Positions 15,153-23,235 of a stretch of DNA of 64,000 nucleotides are shown in pieces (position 1 is the stretch's first letter; each line of letters opens with the position of its first letter). Made by a program: the position numbers and the translations under genes. Under the pieces are notes generated by a model. The model worked only from the letters and a program-made list of their open reading frames with translations. It made no database searches and was not told the origin of the DNA. The DNA comes from Arthrobacter sp. SLBN-100 (GTDB lineage Bacteria; Actinomycetota; Actinomycetes; Actinomycetales; Micrococcaceae): positions 3,410,001 to 3,474,000 of the forward strand of contig NZ_VFMY01000001.1 in the NCBI RefSeq assembly GCF_006715305.1, in the 5' to 3' direction.

Positions 15153-15887
15153 ATGGCCACTCCCAGCAGCGACGAGCAATTCGTCAAGCTGCACGACATG
15201 ATCATCGGAAGCGCCAATGTGAGCGCGTTCCTTGTCGAGCTGTCCGTCCTGGCTGCCTCCACGCTGGGTGAGACAGCAGGTTCACACATCGAGTGCGGGG
15301 TCACCCTCCGGCAGCGCAAGCGCAATGCCACCGTGGCCGGAAGCAGCCCGCGCGCAACCCGGCTGGACAAGCTCGAGCAGGATCTGGGGCAGGGGCCGTG
15401 CCTGACGGCCCTGGAAATCATGAAGCCCGTGATCCTCGCGGACGTGGCAACAGATTCCCGCTGGCCTGCTTATCAGAAGCTGCTGAAGGAAAACGGCTGT
15501 GGCAGCGTACTGGGAGTTCCTCTCGCGCTCGATGATAACCACGCAGCCGCACTCAACTTCTTCGCTTCCCAACCAGGCGTATTCACGGACGCCGTGGTCC
15601 ATCGGGCAGAGGGTTTTGCCGAACTGGCGGGACGGGCAGTGCGGCTGGCGCTGAGGATTGCCGATGCCCAGAACCTGGCGGAGGACCTCACTGCAGCCTT
15701 GGAACACCGCACGGTCATCAATTTGGCCTGCGGCGTAGTGATGGCTCAAAACAGGTGCTCCCAGGAAGAAGCGATGGCGGTGCTTACCAAGGCTTCCAGC
15801 CACCGGAACCGGAAACTGCGTGATCTCGCCGGGGACATCCTGGGCCAGGTCAGCTCCGGTGCCGTCAGCACTCACTTTGAGCCCTGA
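15153..15887 (+). CDS. GAF and ANTAR domain RNA-binding regulator
   Basis: A 244-residue protein. Residues ~25-165 form a GAF sensor domain (LGETAGSHIECGVTL, LGQGPCLTAL, VLGVPLALDDN, a pattern common in actinobacterial GAF-ANTAR proteins). Residues ~175-235 are the ANTAR domain (LAEDLTAALEHRTVINLACGVVMAQNRCSQEEAMAVL). ANTAR domains bind paired hairpins in nascent RNA and prevent termination. The GAF domain probably senses a small molecule or redox state. The targets are not evident; no dual-hexaloop hairpin is obvious beside the gene. It is divergent from the AKR gene. Confidence 0.88.
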   Translation: MATPSSDEQFVKLHDMIIGSANVSAFLVELSVLAASTLGETAGSHIECGVTLRQRKRNATVAGSSPRATRLDKLEQDLGQGPCLTALEIMKPVILADVATDSRWPAYQKLLKENGCGSVLGVPLALDDNHAAALNFFASQPGVFTDAVVHRAEGFAELAGRAVRLALRIADAQNLAEDLTAALEHRTVINLACGVVMAQNRCSQEEAMAVLTKASSHRNRKLRDLAGDILGQVSSGAVSTHFEP

Positions 15888-15913
15888 TACAGCCACCCGT
15901 TGATGGCCGCCAG

Positions 15914-15946
15914 GAGCAGGCGGTGCCGCGCGGGCACCGCCTGCTC
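15914..15946. terminator. Bidirectional terminator hairpin
   Basis: A perfect 14-bp stem (15914-15927 with 15933-15946) and a 5-nt loop lie between the convergent ANTAR gene and the rhamnosidase gene. There is no clear T-tract. Strength and position support shared termination. Confidence 0.75.
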
Positions 15947-15980
15947 GGGGGGCGTCAGGGGGCAGGGGAAGCCGGACTGC

Positions 15981-18563
15981 TTACATAACGCCCGCTACGG
16001 TGTACTCGAAGTGACCGGGCCCCACCTCGGCAGGCTCCTGCCCGGGAAGTTCCAGCAGCGCGGTTGTCCCTGTTGGAACCTCGATCTCCACCCTGTGCCC
16101 GGACCCGGTGGTCCGCCATGAGATGGAGGCCCGCCCGTACGGGGTTTCGTGTGTTGCGGAAGCCCAAGTGAGCCCGCCTCCCGGCTGCGGCCGGAAGAGG
16201 ATCCGCCGGTAGCCCGGCTCAAGGGGCGCGAGGCCGGCCACTGAGCGGTGCATCCAGTCAGCCACGGCACCAAGGGCGTAGTGGTTAAAGGATGTCATCT
16301 CGCCCGGGTTGACTGTCCCGTCCGGGAGCAGGGAATCCCAGCGTTCCCAGATAGTGGTCCCGCCCTGCGTTACGGAATAGAGCCAGGATGGGCACTCTTT
16401 TTCCAGGAGCAGGTCATAAGCGGTGTCCAGCTCTCCAACACCGGTGAGTGCATCGGCGATTACAGGGGTGCCAGCGAAACCAGTGGCAATGCGGTTGCCC
16501 GCCTCCCGGACCAGTTCGGCGAGGCGTTTTCCGGCAAGCTGGCGGAGTTCTTCGCTGGGAAACAGGTCGAAGACGAGGGCAAGGGCGTAAGCGGTCTGTG
16601 CATCGCTGGTCATGCGCCCGTCCGGCAGGATGTACTCGCTGGCGAAGGCTTTTGAAGCCGCGCTGGCCAGGTCCAGGTAGTGAAGTTCGTCGTCCGGCTT
16701 TCCCAGCACACCGGCGATCTTTGCAAGATGCCCCGCTGACCAGGCGAAGTAGGCGCTGGCCACCAGGTGGCGGTCCGTCCGTGCCTCACTGGGTTTTTCC
16801 GGCGGCGCACTCGGGTCCAGCCAGTCCCCAAGCTGGAAGCCGGTGTTCCAGAGGTGGCTTTCGCCCGCGAGGGAGTCCAGCAGGTCCACCCAGGACTTGG
16901 CGCTCTGGTACTGGTCCGCCAGGATCTTCGAGTCGCTGAACCGCTCATACAGGACCCAGGGCGTGAGGACGGCAACGTCACCCCACACAGCACCTGGCCG
17001 TACCGGCGACCAGTAGTCGCCGCCAGGAATGACAGGCACGTACCACGGCACAGTCCCGTCCGGCGCTTGTTCCACGGCTACATCCTTCAGCCAGGAGGAG
17101 AGCATCCCCGAGCAGTCATAGAGAAACGTTGCGGTCGGGGCGAAAACCTGAAGATCCCCGGTCCAGCCCAGCCGCTCATCCCGCTGGGGGCAGTCAGTGG
17201 GAATGTCCACGAAGTTGCCCTTCATGCTCCAGAGCACGTTCTCATGAAGCCGATTAAGGTCCGGGTTCGAGCACTCAAACCACCCGGTACGCGCCATGTC
17301 CGTGTGATAAACCCGGGCCACCACGTTCGCGGCAACCTCCCCGCCGGTCCACCCGTCAATTTCCGCGTACCGGAAGCCATGGAGTGTGAACCGGGGCTCC
17401 CACGTTTCGGGCGCGCCTCCTGCCAGCGTGTAGATGTCCGTGGCAGACGCGCCCCGCAGGGGGCGGGTGTAGAGCTCGCCGTCCTGGAGGACCTCAGCGT
17501 GGCGGATAGTGACTTTGCGTCCCGCCTCGCCCTGGACGTTGATCCGCAGGCGGCCCACGAGATTCTGGCCGAAATCAAGGATCAGTTTTCCCGATGGCGA
17601 CACCGAGACCTGCACGGGCGGCACTTCATCCGTGCACCGTACCGGCGGTCCCTCCGGGGCCACCAAAGTAGCCGTGTCCCGCTGGACCTTGACCACGGGC
17701 TGCCACCGGTCGTCGTCAAATCCAGGACTACTCCAGCCAGCCGGCAGTTGGCGGGCGTCGTAGTCCTCACCCTCGTAAAGGCCCGTAAACAGAATCGGCC
17801 CGAAGGAAGCTTTCCACTGGCCGTCCGTGCCCACGACGGTGACGGAGCCGTCGTCGTGCGTCATGTGCAGTTGCGCCAGGAGTGCGGCCTTGTCGCCATA
17901 GAGGTTCCGGTGCCCGCCGTTGAATCCGAAGCGGCCGCGGTACCAGCCGTCCGCCAGCCACGCACCCATGGCGTTGTCACCTTCTGCAAGCTGTCCCGTG
18001 ACGTCGTACGTGTAGTAGCGCAGGCGTTCGCCATAGACGGTCCAGCCGGGCGACAGAGCGTCCGCTCCGACCCTGGTTCCATTGATTTCCATTTCGTAGA
18101 GTCCATGCGCCGTGACATAGAGGCGGGCCGCGGCAACAGGCTTGGGCACCTGGAAACTGCGCCGCAGCAGCGGAGGCCGGCGGTCGGAGTCCCGGTCCTC
18201 GTTCCATGCCGGAGTGATGGCTGTGGCCGCCCAGTCGCCGGGCAAAAGCAGGCCGGGCTCGACGGCGGCGTCAGGGCTCCATGCGCTGGGCGCCGCGTCC
18301 GGCGTCCCCCAGACCCGTACGCTGACCTCTGCCCGCTCGGCCGAAGCCAGCGGCCGGCCCCGCCACGGCTGAAGCACGGACTCAGGGGTCTCGAAGCGCT
18401 CACTGATCCACTGGCCACCGGCTGTTGTGATGGACACTTGGTAGGCCGTCTGGGCCCAGCCGGCCTCGGCGCGGGTTTTCCAGGAGAGACGGGGCGTTCC
18501 GGTCCCGATGCCCAAGGCACCGGGAAGATGCTCGAAGGTCACGGGGTGGACATTGGCGGTCAT
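15981..18563 (-). CDS. Alpha-L-rhamnosidase, glycoside hydrolase family 78
   Basis: An 860-residue GH78 enzyme. N-terminal beta-sandwich domains (~1-340) include LYVTAHGLYEMEINGTRVG. The (alpha/alpha)6 barrel follows with the signature DIPTDCPQRDERLGWTGD near residue 455, whose acidic residues are catalytic in this family. The C-terminus has MTSFNHYALGAVADWMHR and a beta-domain. There is no signal peptide, so it should act in the cytoplasm on rhamnosides delivered by the adjacent ABC importer. It releases L-rhamnose from glycosides such as flavonoid or pectic oligosaccharides. ATG 18563 is used; a longer upstream frame runs into the permease gene and is not homologous. It is the promoter-distal gene of the transporter operon. 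Confidence 0.92.
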   Translation of the reverse strand: MTANVHPVTFEHLPGALGIGTGTPRLSWKTRAEAGWAQTAYQVSITTAGGQWISERFETPESVLQPWRGRPLASAERAEVSVRVWGTPDAAPSAWSPDAAVEPGLLLPGDWAATAITPAWNEDRDSDRRPPLLRRSFQVPKPVAAARLYVTAHGLYEMEINGTRVGADALSPGWTVYGERLRYYTYDVTGQLAEGDNAMGAWLADGWYRGRFGFNGGHRNLYGDKAALLAQLHMTHDDGSVTVVGTDGQWKASFGPILFTGLYEGEDYDARQLPAGWSSPGFDDDRWQPVVKVQRDTATLVAPEGPPVRCTDEVPPVQVSVSPSGKLILDFGQNLVGRLRINVQGEAGRKVTIRHAEVLQDGELYTRPLRGASATDIYTLAGGAPETWEPRFTLHGFRYAEIDGWTGGEVAANVVARVYHTDMARTGWFECSNPDLNRLHENVLWSMKGNFVDIPTDCPQRDERLGWTGDLQVFAPTATFLYDCSGMLSSWLKDVAVEQAPDGTVPWYVPVIPGGDYWSPVRPGAVWGDVAVLTPWVLYERFSDSKILADQYQSAKSWVDLLDSLAGESHLWNTGFQLGDWLDPSAPPEKPSEARTDRHLVASAYFAWSAGHLAKIAGVLGKPDDELHYLDLASAASKAFASEYILPDGRMTSDAQTAYALALVFDLFPSEELRQLAGKRLAELVREAGNRIATGFAGTPVIADALTGVGELDTAYDLLLEKECPSWLYSVTQGGTTIWERWDSLLPDGTVNPGEMTSFNHYALGAVADWMHRSVAGLAPLEPGYRRILFRPQPGGGLTWASATHETPYGRASISWRTTGSGHRVEIEVPTGTTALLELPGQEPAEVGPGHFEYTVAGVM

Positions 18564-18606
18564 AGAGGCCTTCTTCCAGGCAGGGGTGATGAACGGACGG
18601 CGGGGA

Positions 18607-18650
18607 AGCCCCGCAGGGGATTGATGACCCGGCTCACCAGGAGCGGGGCT
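18607..18650 (-). terminator. Intercistronic hairpin between permease and rhamnosidase
   Basis: AGCCCCGC (18607-18614) pairs with GCGGGGCT (18643-18650) in the 98-bp gap before the rhamnosidase. The 8-bp stem has a long loop, so termination may be partial or the stem may be an mRNA-stability element. Confidence 0.35.
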
Positions 18651-18661
18651 CTTTGCGGCGG

Positions 18662-19492
18662 CTAGCCCTTGACGGCGCCGGCGGTCATGCCGGCAACGAT
18701 CTGGCGGTTGAAGAACAGGTACATGACCAACGGCGGGATGGTGATCAGCAGGATGTTCATAAAGAGCAGGTTGTAGGCAGTGGTGAACTGGCTCTGGAAG
18801 TTGAAGAGGGTCAGCTGCACCGTGGCGTTGGCATCCCCGGGAAGGAAGTACAGCGGGTGCTGGAAGTCGTTGAAGACGGCCACCGACTGGACCACGATGA
18901 CGGTGACGATGACTGAACGCAGCAGTGGGAAGATCACCCTGAAGAACAGCCGCACCGGGCCGCACCCGTCGATGACCGCGGCTTCGTCCAGCTCCCGGGG
19001 GATGGTGGAGATGAAGGCGCGGAACAACATGATGCAGAAGGAGAGGCCGAAGGCCACCTCGATGAGGATCAGGCCGGGCAGCGTCTTGAACAGTCCCAAA
19101 CCCTGAAGTACCCAGATGGTGGGAACGACGGCGGGCGGGATGATGAGGCCCGAAAGGATCAGGAAGTTGATAAGGGGGTTCCAGCGGCTGCGGCGGCGCT
19201 GCAGGACCCAGGCCACCATCGCGGCCAGGATCACCATGATGGCCACGCTGGCAACCGTGAGGATGGTGCTGTTGATGAACGCCGTGACCAGCATGAACCG
19301 CCGGGCGGACAGGACTTCCTGGAAGTTCTCAACCAGGGCGAAGTTGGTGGGCCAGGAAAATTCAAGCCGGTTGGCCTCCCGGCGGTCCTTCATGGCGGTC
19401 AAGACCATAAAGAGCAGGGGGACGACAAACAGCACAACGGTGACGGCGATGGCCAGGATGCCGAGGCCGTAGCGTTTCAGGGCGGCGGTCAT
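18662..19492 (-). CDS. Sugar ABC transporter permease (MalG/CUT1 type)
   Basis: A 276-residue inner-membrane permease with six predicted helices. The conserved EAA loop for ATPase contact is ELDEAAVIDGCGPVRLFFRVIFPLL (~residues 175-200). Length and topology match carbohydrate CUT1 MalG-type subunits. The ATG at 19492 overlaps the stop of the MalF-type subunit gene (ATGA). No ATP-binding subunit is encoded in the operon, so it probably uses a shared MsiK-type ATPase encoded elsewhere, as is common in actinobacteria. With the linked rhamnosidase, the likely cargo is a rhamnose-containing oligosaccharide or glycoside. Confidence 0.9.
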   Translation of the reverse strand: MTAALKRYGLGILAIAVTVVLFVVPLLFMVLTAMKDRREANRLEFSWPTNFALVENFQEVLSARRFMLVTAFINSTILTVASVAIMVILAAMVAWVLQRRRSRWNPLINFLILSGLIIPPAVVPTIWVLQGLGLFKTLPGLILIEVAFGLSFCIMLFRAFISTIPRELDEAAVIDGCGPVRLFFRVIFPLLRSVIVTVIVVQSVAVFNDFQHPLYFLPGDANATVQLTLFNFQSQFTTAYNLLFMNILLITIPPLVMYLFFNRQIVAGMTAGAVKG

Positions 19493-20415
19493 GCCTCCAC
19501 CTCCTTGCGGTTCAGGAACATGGACAGGGGGACAATGATCGCGGTGACAATCAGGAACAGCACTACGTTGCCGGCGGTGGAGAGCCCGTAGAAACCTGCC
19601 TGGTACTGCTTGTAGATCACAGAAGCGATCACGTCCGAGGTGAAGCCCGGGCCGCCCTTGGTCATGGCCCAGATCAGGTCGAAGGAACGTAAACCGCCAA
19701 TGAGGGAGAGGATGATTACGGTTGCTGTTGCCGGCCGGGCCAGCGGTACGGTAATGCTCCAGAAGCTTTTGAAGGAGCTGGCGCCGTCCATCTTTGCGGC
19801 CTCAAAATACTCCGCGGGAATGGAGACTATGCCGGCGATGAAGATGACTGTTGCCAGGCCGACGCCCTTCCAGACGTCCACAAAGGCCACCGACAGCAGT
19901 GCCCAGGCCGGATCGGTAAGCCATTTGGGGCCCTCGATGCCTACCAGCGCCAGGGCATCGTTGATCATGCCTTTGGAAGGGTCCATCAGCACGGTGAAGA
20001 CGATGCCGACGCCGATGCTGCTCAGCAGGACAGGAAAGAAGATTACCGAACGCAGGTAGCCGCGGGCGATGATCTGGGATGTGAGCAGCACGGCCAGCAG
20101 CATTCCGAGGATGACCTTGAGGCTGGAGGTTACAACCCCATAGATGAAGGTGTTGGTCAAACCCTTGAGGAGTGCGGGCTCGGAGAAAAACTGGACGAAG
20201 TTGTCCACGCCGATCCACGTGAACTCCGTCAGGTTCCACCGCGTGAAGCTGAAGAAGAAGGACGCGAAGGTGGGCACCAGAAACAGGGTGGCGTAGATCA
20301 GGGCGGCGGGCAGGTAAAACCAGTACGGATAGGGCGATTTGCCCCCAGTCCTCTTTGCTGTGCCGGAGCGCAGGACCCGCCCGGCGGGAACGGCGAGTGT
20401 GGTGTCGGTTGTCAT
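19489..20415 (-). CDS. Sugar ABC transporter permease (MalF/CUT1 type)
   Basis: A 308-residue membrane protein with six main helices and a short N-terminal cytoplasmic tail. The EAA loop is EYFEAAKMDGASSFKSFWSITVPLARP near residue 210. FLVPTFASFFFSFTRWNL in the first periplasmic transition is typical of MalF-type CUT1 permeases. ATG 20415 is preceded by GGAGATATTGAT; a 17-codon upstream extension runs into the preceding hairpin and is rejected. It forms a heterodimer with the next gene product to build the uptake channel. Confidence 0.9.
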   Translation of the reverse strand: MTTDTTLAVPAGRVLRSGTAKRTGGKSPYPYWFYLPAALIYATLFLVPTFASFFFSFTRWNLTEFTWIGVDNFVQFFSEPALLKGLTNTFIYGVVTSSLKVILGMLLAVLLTSQIIARGYLRSVIFFPVLLSSIGVGIVFTVLMDPSKGMINDALALVGIEGPKWLTDPAWALLSVAFVDVWKGVGLATVIFIAGIVSIPAEYFEAAKMDGASSFKSFWSITVPLARPATATVIILSLIGGLRSFDLIWAMTKGGPGFTSDVIASVIYKQYQAGFYGLSTAGNVVLFLIVTAIIVPLSMFLNRKEVEA

Positions 20416-20431
20416 ATCAATATCTCCAGGC

Positions 20432-20465
20432 TGCCGTCCGGCCCGGTCACCCGGGCCGGACGGCA
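20432..20465. terminator. Strong intercistronic hairpin after the binding-protein gene
   Basis: A perfect 15-bp GC-rich stem (20432-20446 with 20451-20465) closed by TCAC lies between the solute-binding protein stop and the permease start. No T-run follows. It may stabilise the upstream mRNA or attenuate transcription so that binding protein exceeds permease. Confidence 0.65.
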
Positions 20466-20480
20466 ATTGGTATCGGAGGG

Positions 20481-21794
20481 TTAGTTCCAGCCAGGCAGGT
20501 TGAGCTGCTGTGCCTGCTTCTTGACATCCTCGTCATAGAGGGCGGCGCCGTCCTTGGCGGAACGGATGCCCGATCCCACCTCGACGGTGATTTGTTCAAG
20601 GGCCGGGCCCTTGACAGGGGAAAGGAATTCCAGGGCGGGGCTGTTCTTGCTCTCGTCCTCGAAGAACGGCAGCATGTCCTTCACCGCGGTGGGGACGTCA
20701 TCAGGCAGGTCGCAGCCTTCCACCAGGTAGGGGCCGTTCGCGCCCACGGCTTCCGTCTGGGAATCGCAGCCTTCCTTGCTCGCGATAAAGGCCAGGAACT
20801 TCTTGGCCTCCTCCACATTCTTGGTGGATTTGGGGAGGTAGACGCCACCCGGCAGCCATACCGTAAGCGGGTTCTTGGCGGCGTCTTCCCCCGGGAGCGG
20901 GAAGAGCCCGATGTCATTGAGCTGGTCCGGGAAGCTGACCTTCAACTCCGGGAGGGCAAAGCTGAGGATGGGGTACTGGGCACCCTCGCCGTTGGCGAGC
21001 TTTTCCAAAGCCTGGGCGTAGCTGGTGGATGCAAAGTCCTCGTTGAAAAGCCCGGCCTTGAAGGCTTCCTCCAAGTGCTCAAAGCCTTTGATTGCAGCGG
21101 GATCGGTGCCGTACTTGACCTTATTTGCTGTGTAATCCTCGGCGAAGGTGGGGTTTGCGGCTGCGACATTGGCGAAGTCACCGAGGACGAACAGCTGTGA
21201 GGTCCACGTGGTCTGGTACGACTGGATGATGGCAGCGGTTCCGGAATCCTTGATCGTGCGGCTGTTCTCCATGAACTCGTCCCACGTCTTGGGAGCTGAG
21301 AGTCCAAGCTTCTCGTATACCTTCTTGTTGTAAAGCACGGCGCCGGCCGAGCCGGTGCCCACAGGCACTCCGTACACTTCGCTTCCGGCGGTCACTACTG
21401 GCTTGAAGGACTCAGAAACATTGCCCATGTAGGAGTCGCCGGTGAGGGGTACAAGGTTCTGTTCCGGGTTGATCTGCTGGAACAGGGAGCCGGTGTTGTA
21501 CGAGAAGACATCCGCCATATCCCCGGTGGCGAGCTTGGTTTTGACGATGTTGTCCCCGTCGCCGCCCTGCGGCCGGGTCTCGATCTCAACCTTGATGTCC
21601 GGGTTGGCTGCATTGAAGTCCTCGGCAAGCTTCTCCGCGTACGTAATGGTGTTTTGTGTGTTATCGACAAGCCAGGTGATGGTCTTGGCGTCCGTGCTGC
21701 CGCCTCCACCGGCGGAACAACCGGTGAGGACCAGCGCTGCTGCTGTGACACTTCCAGCAAGGACGGACCAGCGCCGTCTGGGGGTGATGTTCAT
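20481..21794 (-). CDS. Sugar ABC transporter substrate-binding lipoprotein
   Basis: A 437-residue extracellular solute-binding protein family 1 member. The N-terminus is a lipoprotein signal: MNITPRRRWSVLAG, a hydrophobic core, and lipobox LTGC with Cys at residue 26, followed by a Gly/Ser linker. The mature part has typical CUT1 features (AEKLAEDFNAANPDIKVEIETRPQGG; VLYNKKVYEKLGLSAPKTWDEF; PGGVYLPKSTKNVEEAKKFL). It would be anchored to the outer face of the membrane and capture the rhamnoside or oligosaccharide for the two permeases. It is the first gene of the operon, preceded by GAGGTAAAG and a promoter region shared with the divergent LacI regulator. Confidence 0.92.
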   Translation of the reverse strand: MNITPRRRWSVLAGSVTAAALVLTGCSAGGGGSTDAKTITWLVDNTQNTITYAEKLAEDFNAANPDIKVEIETRPQGGDGDNIVKTKLATGDMADVFSYNTGSLFQQINPEQNLVPLTGDSYMGNVSESFKPVVTAGSEVYGVPVGTGSAGAVLYNKKVYEKLGLSAPKTWDEFMENSRTIKDSGTAAIIQSYQTTWTSQLFVLGDFANVAAANPTFAEDYTANKVKYGTDPAAIKGFEHLEEAFKAGLFNEDFASTSYAQALEKLANGEGAQYPILSFALPELKVSFPDQLNDIGLFPLPGEDAAKNPLTVWLPGGVYLPKSTKNVEEAKKFLAFIASKEGCDSQTEAVGANGPYLVEGCDLPDDVPTAVKDMLPFFEDESKNSPALEFLSPVKGPALEQITVEVGSGIRSAKDGAALYDEDVKKQAQQLNLPGWN

Positions 21795-21834
21795 CTTTAC
21801 CTCCTCGTAAAGCCGCAGGTCCTGCCGGCCCTGT

Positions 21835-21844
21835 GGAACGTTTC
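21835..21844. promoter_or_regulatory. LacI-type near-palindrome upstream of the binding-protein gene
   Basis: GGAACGTTTC has the central ACGT common in LacI-family operators and lies 40 bp upstream of the binding-protein start. It could be a third operator, or a site for a global LacI-family regulator. The evidence is sequence similarity only. Confidence 0.4.
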
Positions 21845-21893
21845 AAACAAAGCTTTCAGCAAATTCAAGCTTCTATTGGTGGTGCGAAAGGTG

Positions 21894-21909
21894 TGTAGAT
21901 CGGTCTACG
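21894..21909. promoter_or_regulatory. Predicted operator 1 of the LacI regulator
   Basis: TGTAGATCGGTCTACG: near-perfect TGTAGA/TCTACA arms around 4 bp. It is paired with the copy centred 57 bp away. Confidence 0.65.
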
Positions 21910-21950
21910 CATTTACTGTAAGGGAACTCACATGGCAGCGCAAGGATTTC

Positions 21951-21966
21951 TGTAGATCAGTCTACA
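21951..21966. promoter_or_regulatory. Predicted operator 2 of the LacI regulator
   Basis: TGTAGATCAGTCTACA has perfect 6-bp arms around TCAG. It is 31 bp upstream of the regulator start, so repression of both the regulator and the divergent ABC operon, perhaps with looping to site 1, is plausible. Confidence 0.65.
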
Positions 21967-21997
21967 ATTTCTTGTGGGGCTACCTGAGGGCGGAAAA

Positions 21998-23062
21998 GTG
22001 GACGGACAGCACAAGCGGGCAACTATCACTGACGTTGCCGCGCATGCCGGTGTATCCCGGGCTGCCGTTTCCAAGGTCCTTCGCGGGGCATACGGCGTCA
22101 GTGACGTGATGAGAAAGCGCGTCGAGGAGTCCATGGAGACTTTGGGGTACCGTCCCTCAGCCCTTGCGCGCGGAATGCGAGGCCGCAGCTTCACTCTGGG
22201 GGTCTTCGTGGTGGACCTTTCCAATACTTTTGTTACCGTCCTCATCGAAGGTATCCGCGCCGAAGCGGAGAGCCGCGGCTATCAGGTGTTCATCGGTGAA
22301 GCAGATACGGGGCTGGCGCAGCAAAAGCGGATGATCGAGGCAATGATGGACAGGAAGATGGATGGCCTGGTCCTGATCGCCCCCTTCGGCCCTGAAGAGG
22401 AGCTAGAAATGATCGGCCGAAGTATCCCCACAGTTGTGCTTGGCCGGCACGGCCCCGGGCGCGGCTATGACACTGTTGCAAGTGACGACATTGCCGGCAG
22501 TGCGCTGATCGTTGACCACCTGGCGTCCCTGGGCCATCGGAGGATTGCCCATCTCAAACACGTTGGCCGGGAGAAAAACGAAAGCACGATGCCACAGTCG
22601 GTCCGGGCTGAAGGTTATGTGCAGGCGATGATGCGTAACGGGCTGGAGGTGGACGTGATCGAATCGCGGTGGAATCACGAGGGCGGTGCCGCAGCTGTGG
22701 ACTTGATGCTCGAGCGGGACACTAGACCCACCGCTGTCCACACCGGAACTGATATGGCGGCCTTTGGTGTTTTGGCGCGATTCTATGAGCTGGGCCTGCC
22801 GATTCCGGAAACCCTTTCCGTGGTTGGCTACGACAACGCCCGTGCAGCCTCCCTGCCACAGGTTGCGCTCACTACCGTGGACCAGTCCGGATTCGAGATG
22901 GGCGCCTTAGCCACGAGACTGCTGGTGGAGCGCATCGACGGACGCCGCGAAGAAGTATCTACCTTGGTGCAGCCAACCCTGATGATCCGGAAAACCACCG
23001 GCCCCCCGCCCAAGGTGCATGGCCTGGCAAATGAACCACTCGTCCAGGAGGCAAAGGGATAG
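21998..23062 (+). CDS. LacI-family transcriptional regulator of the rhamnoside operon
   Basis: A 354-residue LacI/GalR repressor. The N-terminal helix-turn-helix is ATITDVAAHAGVSRAAVSKVLRG (residues ~8-30), with a hinge helix near RPSALARGMRGR. A periplasmic-binding-protein-like sugar domain follows (TLGVFVVDLSNTFVTVLIEGI; PTAVHTGTDMAAFGVL; LSVVGYDNARAASLPQVALTTVDQ). GTG 21998 is chosen because GAGGG lies ~10 nt upstream; a GTG at 21974 would add eight residues of no homology. It is divergent from the ABC operon, with paired inverted repeats between them. The inducer is probably rhamnose or a rhamnoside. Confidence 0.88.
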   Translation: MDGQHKRATITDVAAHAGVSRAAVSKVLRGAYGVSDVMRKRVEESMETLGYRPSALARGMRGRSFTLGVFVVDLSNTFVTVLIEGIRAEAESRGYQVFIGEADTGLAQQKRMIEAMMDRKMDGLVLIAPFGPEEELEMIGRSIPTVVLGRHGPGRGYDTVASDDIAGSALIVDHLASLGHRRIAHLKHVGREKNESTMPQSVRAEGYVQAMMRNGLEVDVIESRWNHEGGAAAVDLMLERDTRPTAVHTGTDMAAFGVLARFYELGLPIPETLSVVGYDNARAASLPQVALTTVDQSGFEMGALATRLLVERIDGRREEVSTLVQPTLMIRKTTGPPPKVHGLANEPLVQEAKG

Positions 23063-23235
23063 TGGTGCACCGGTCGGCCGCCGTGCGACTCCATGCGACT
23101 CAAACCAGCCTGGGTTTCACCTGTGCGCCGGCCTGCAATAATCTGAACCAACGGTTGTGCGCGGGGTGCAAACGCCCGGTGCAACAGGCAGCACTGTAAG
23201 TTCGGGCCACATCACAGCAGACGAGGCGGACACGA

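Noticed and set aside
16767..18665. 632-codon open frame antisense to the rhamnosidase
   Set aside because: Mirrors the GH78 gene; no domain resemblance and no ribosome-binding site.
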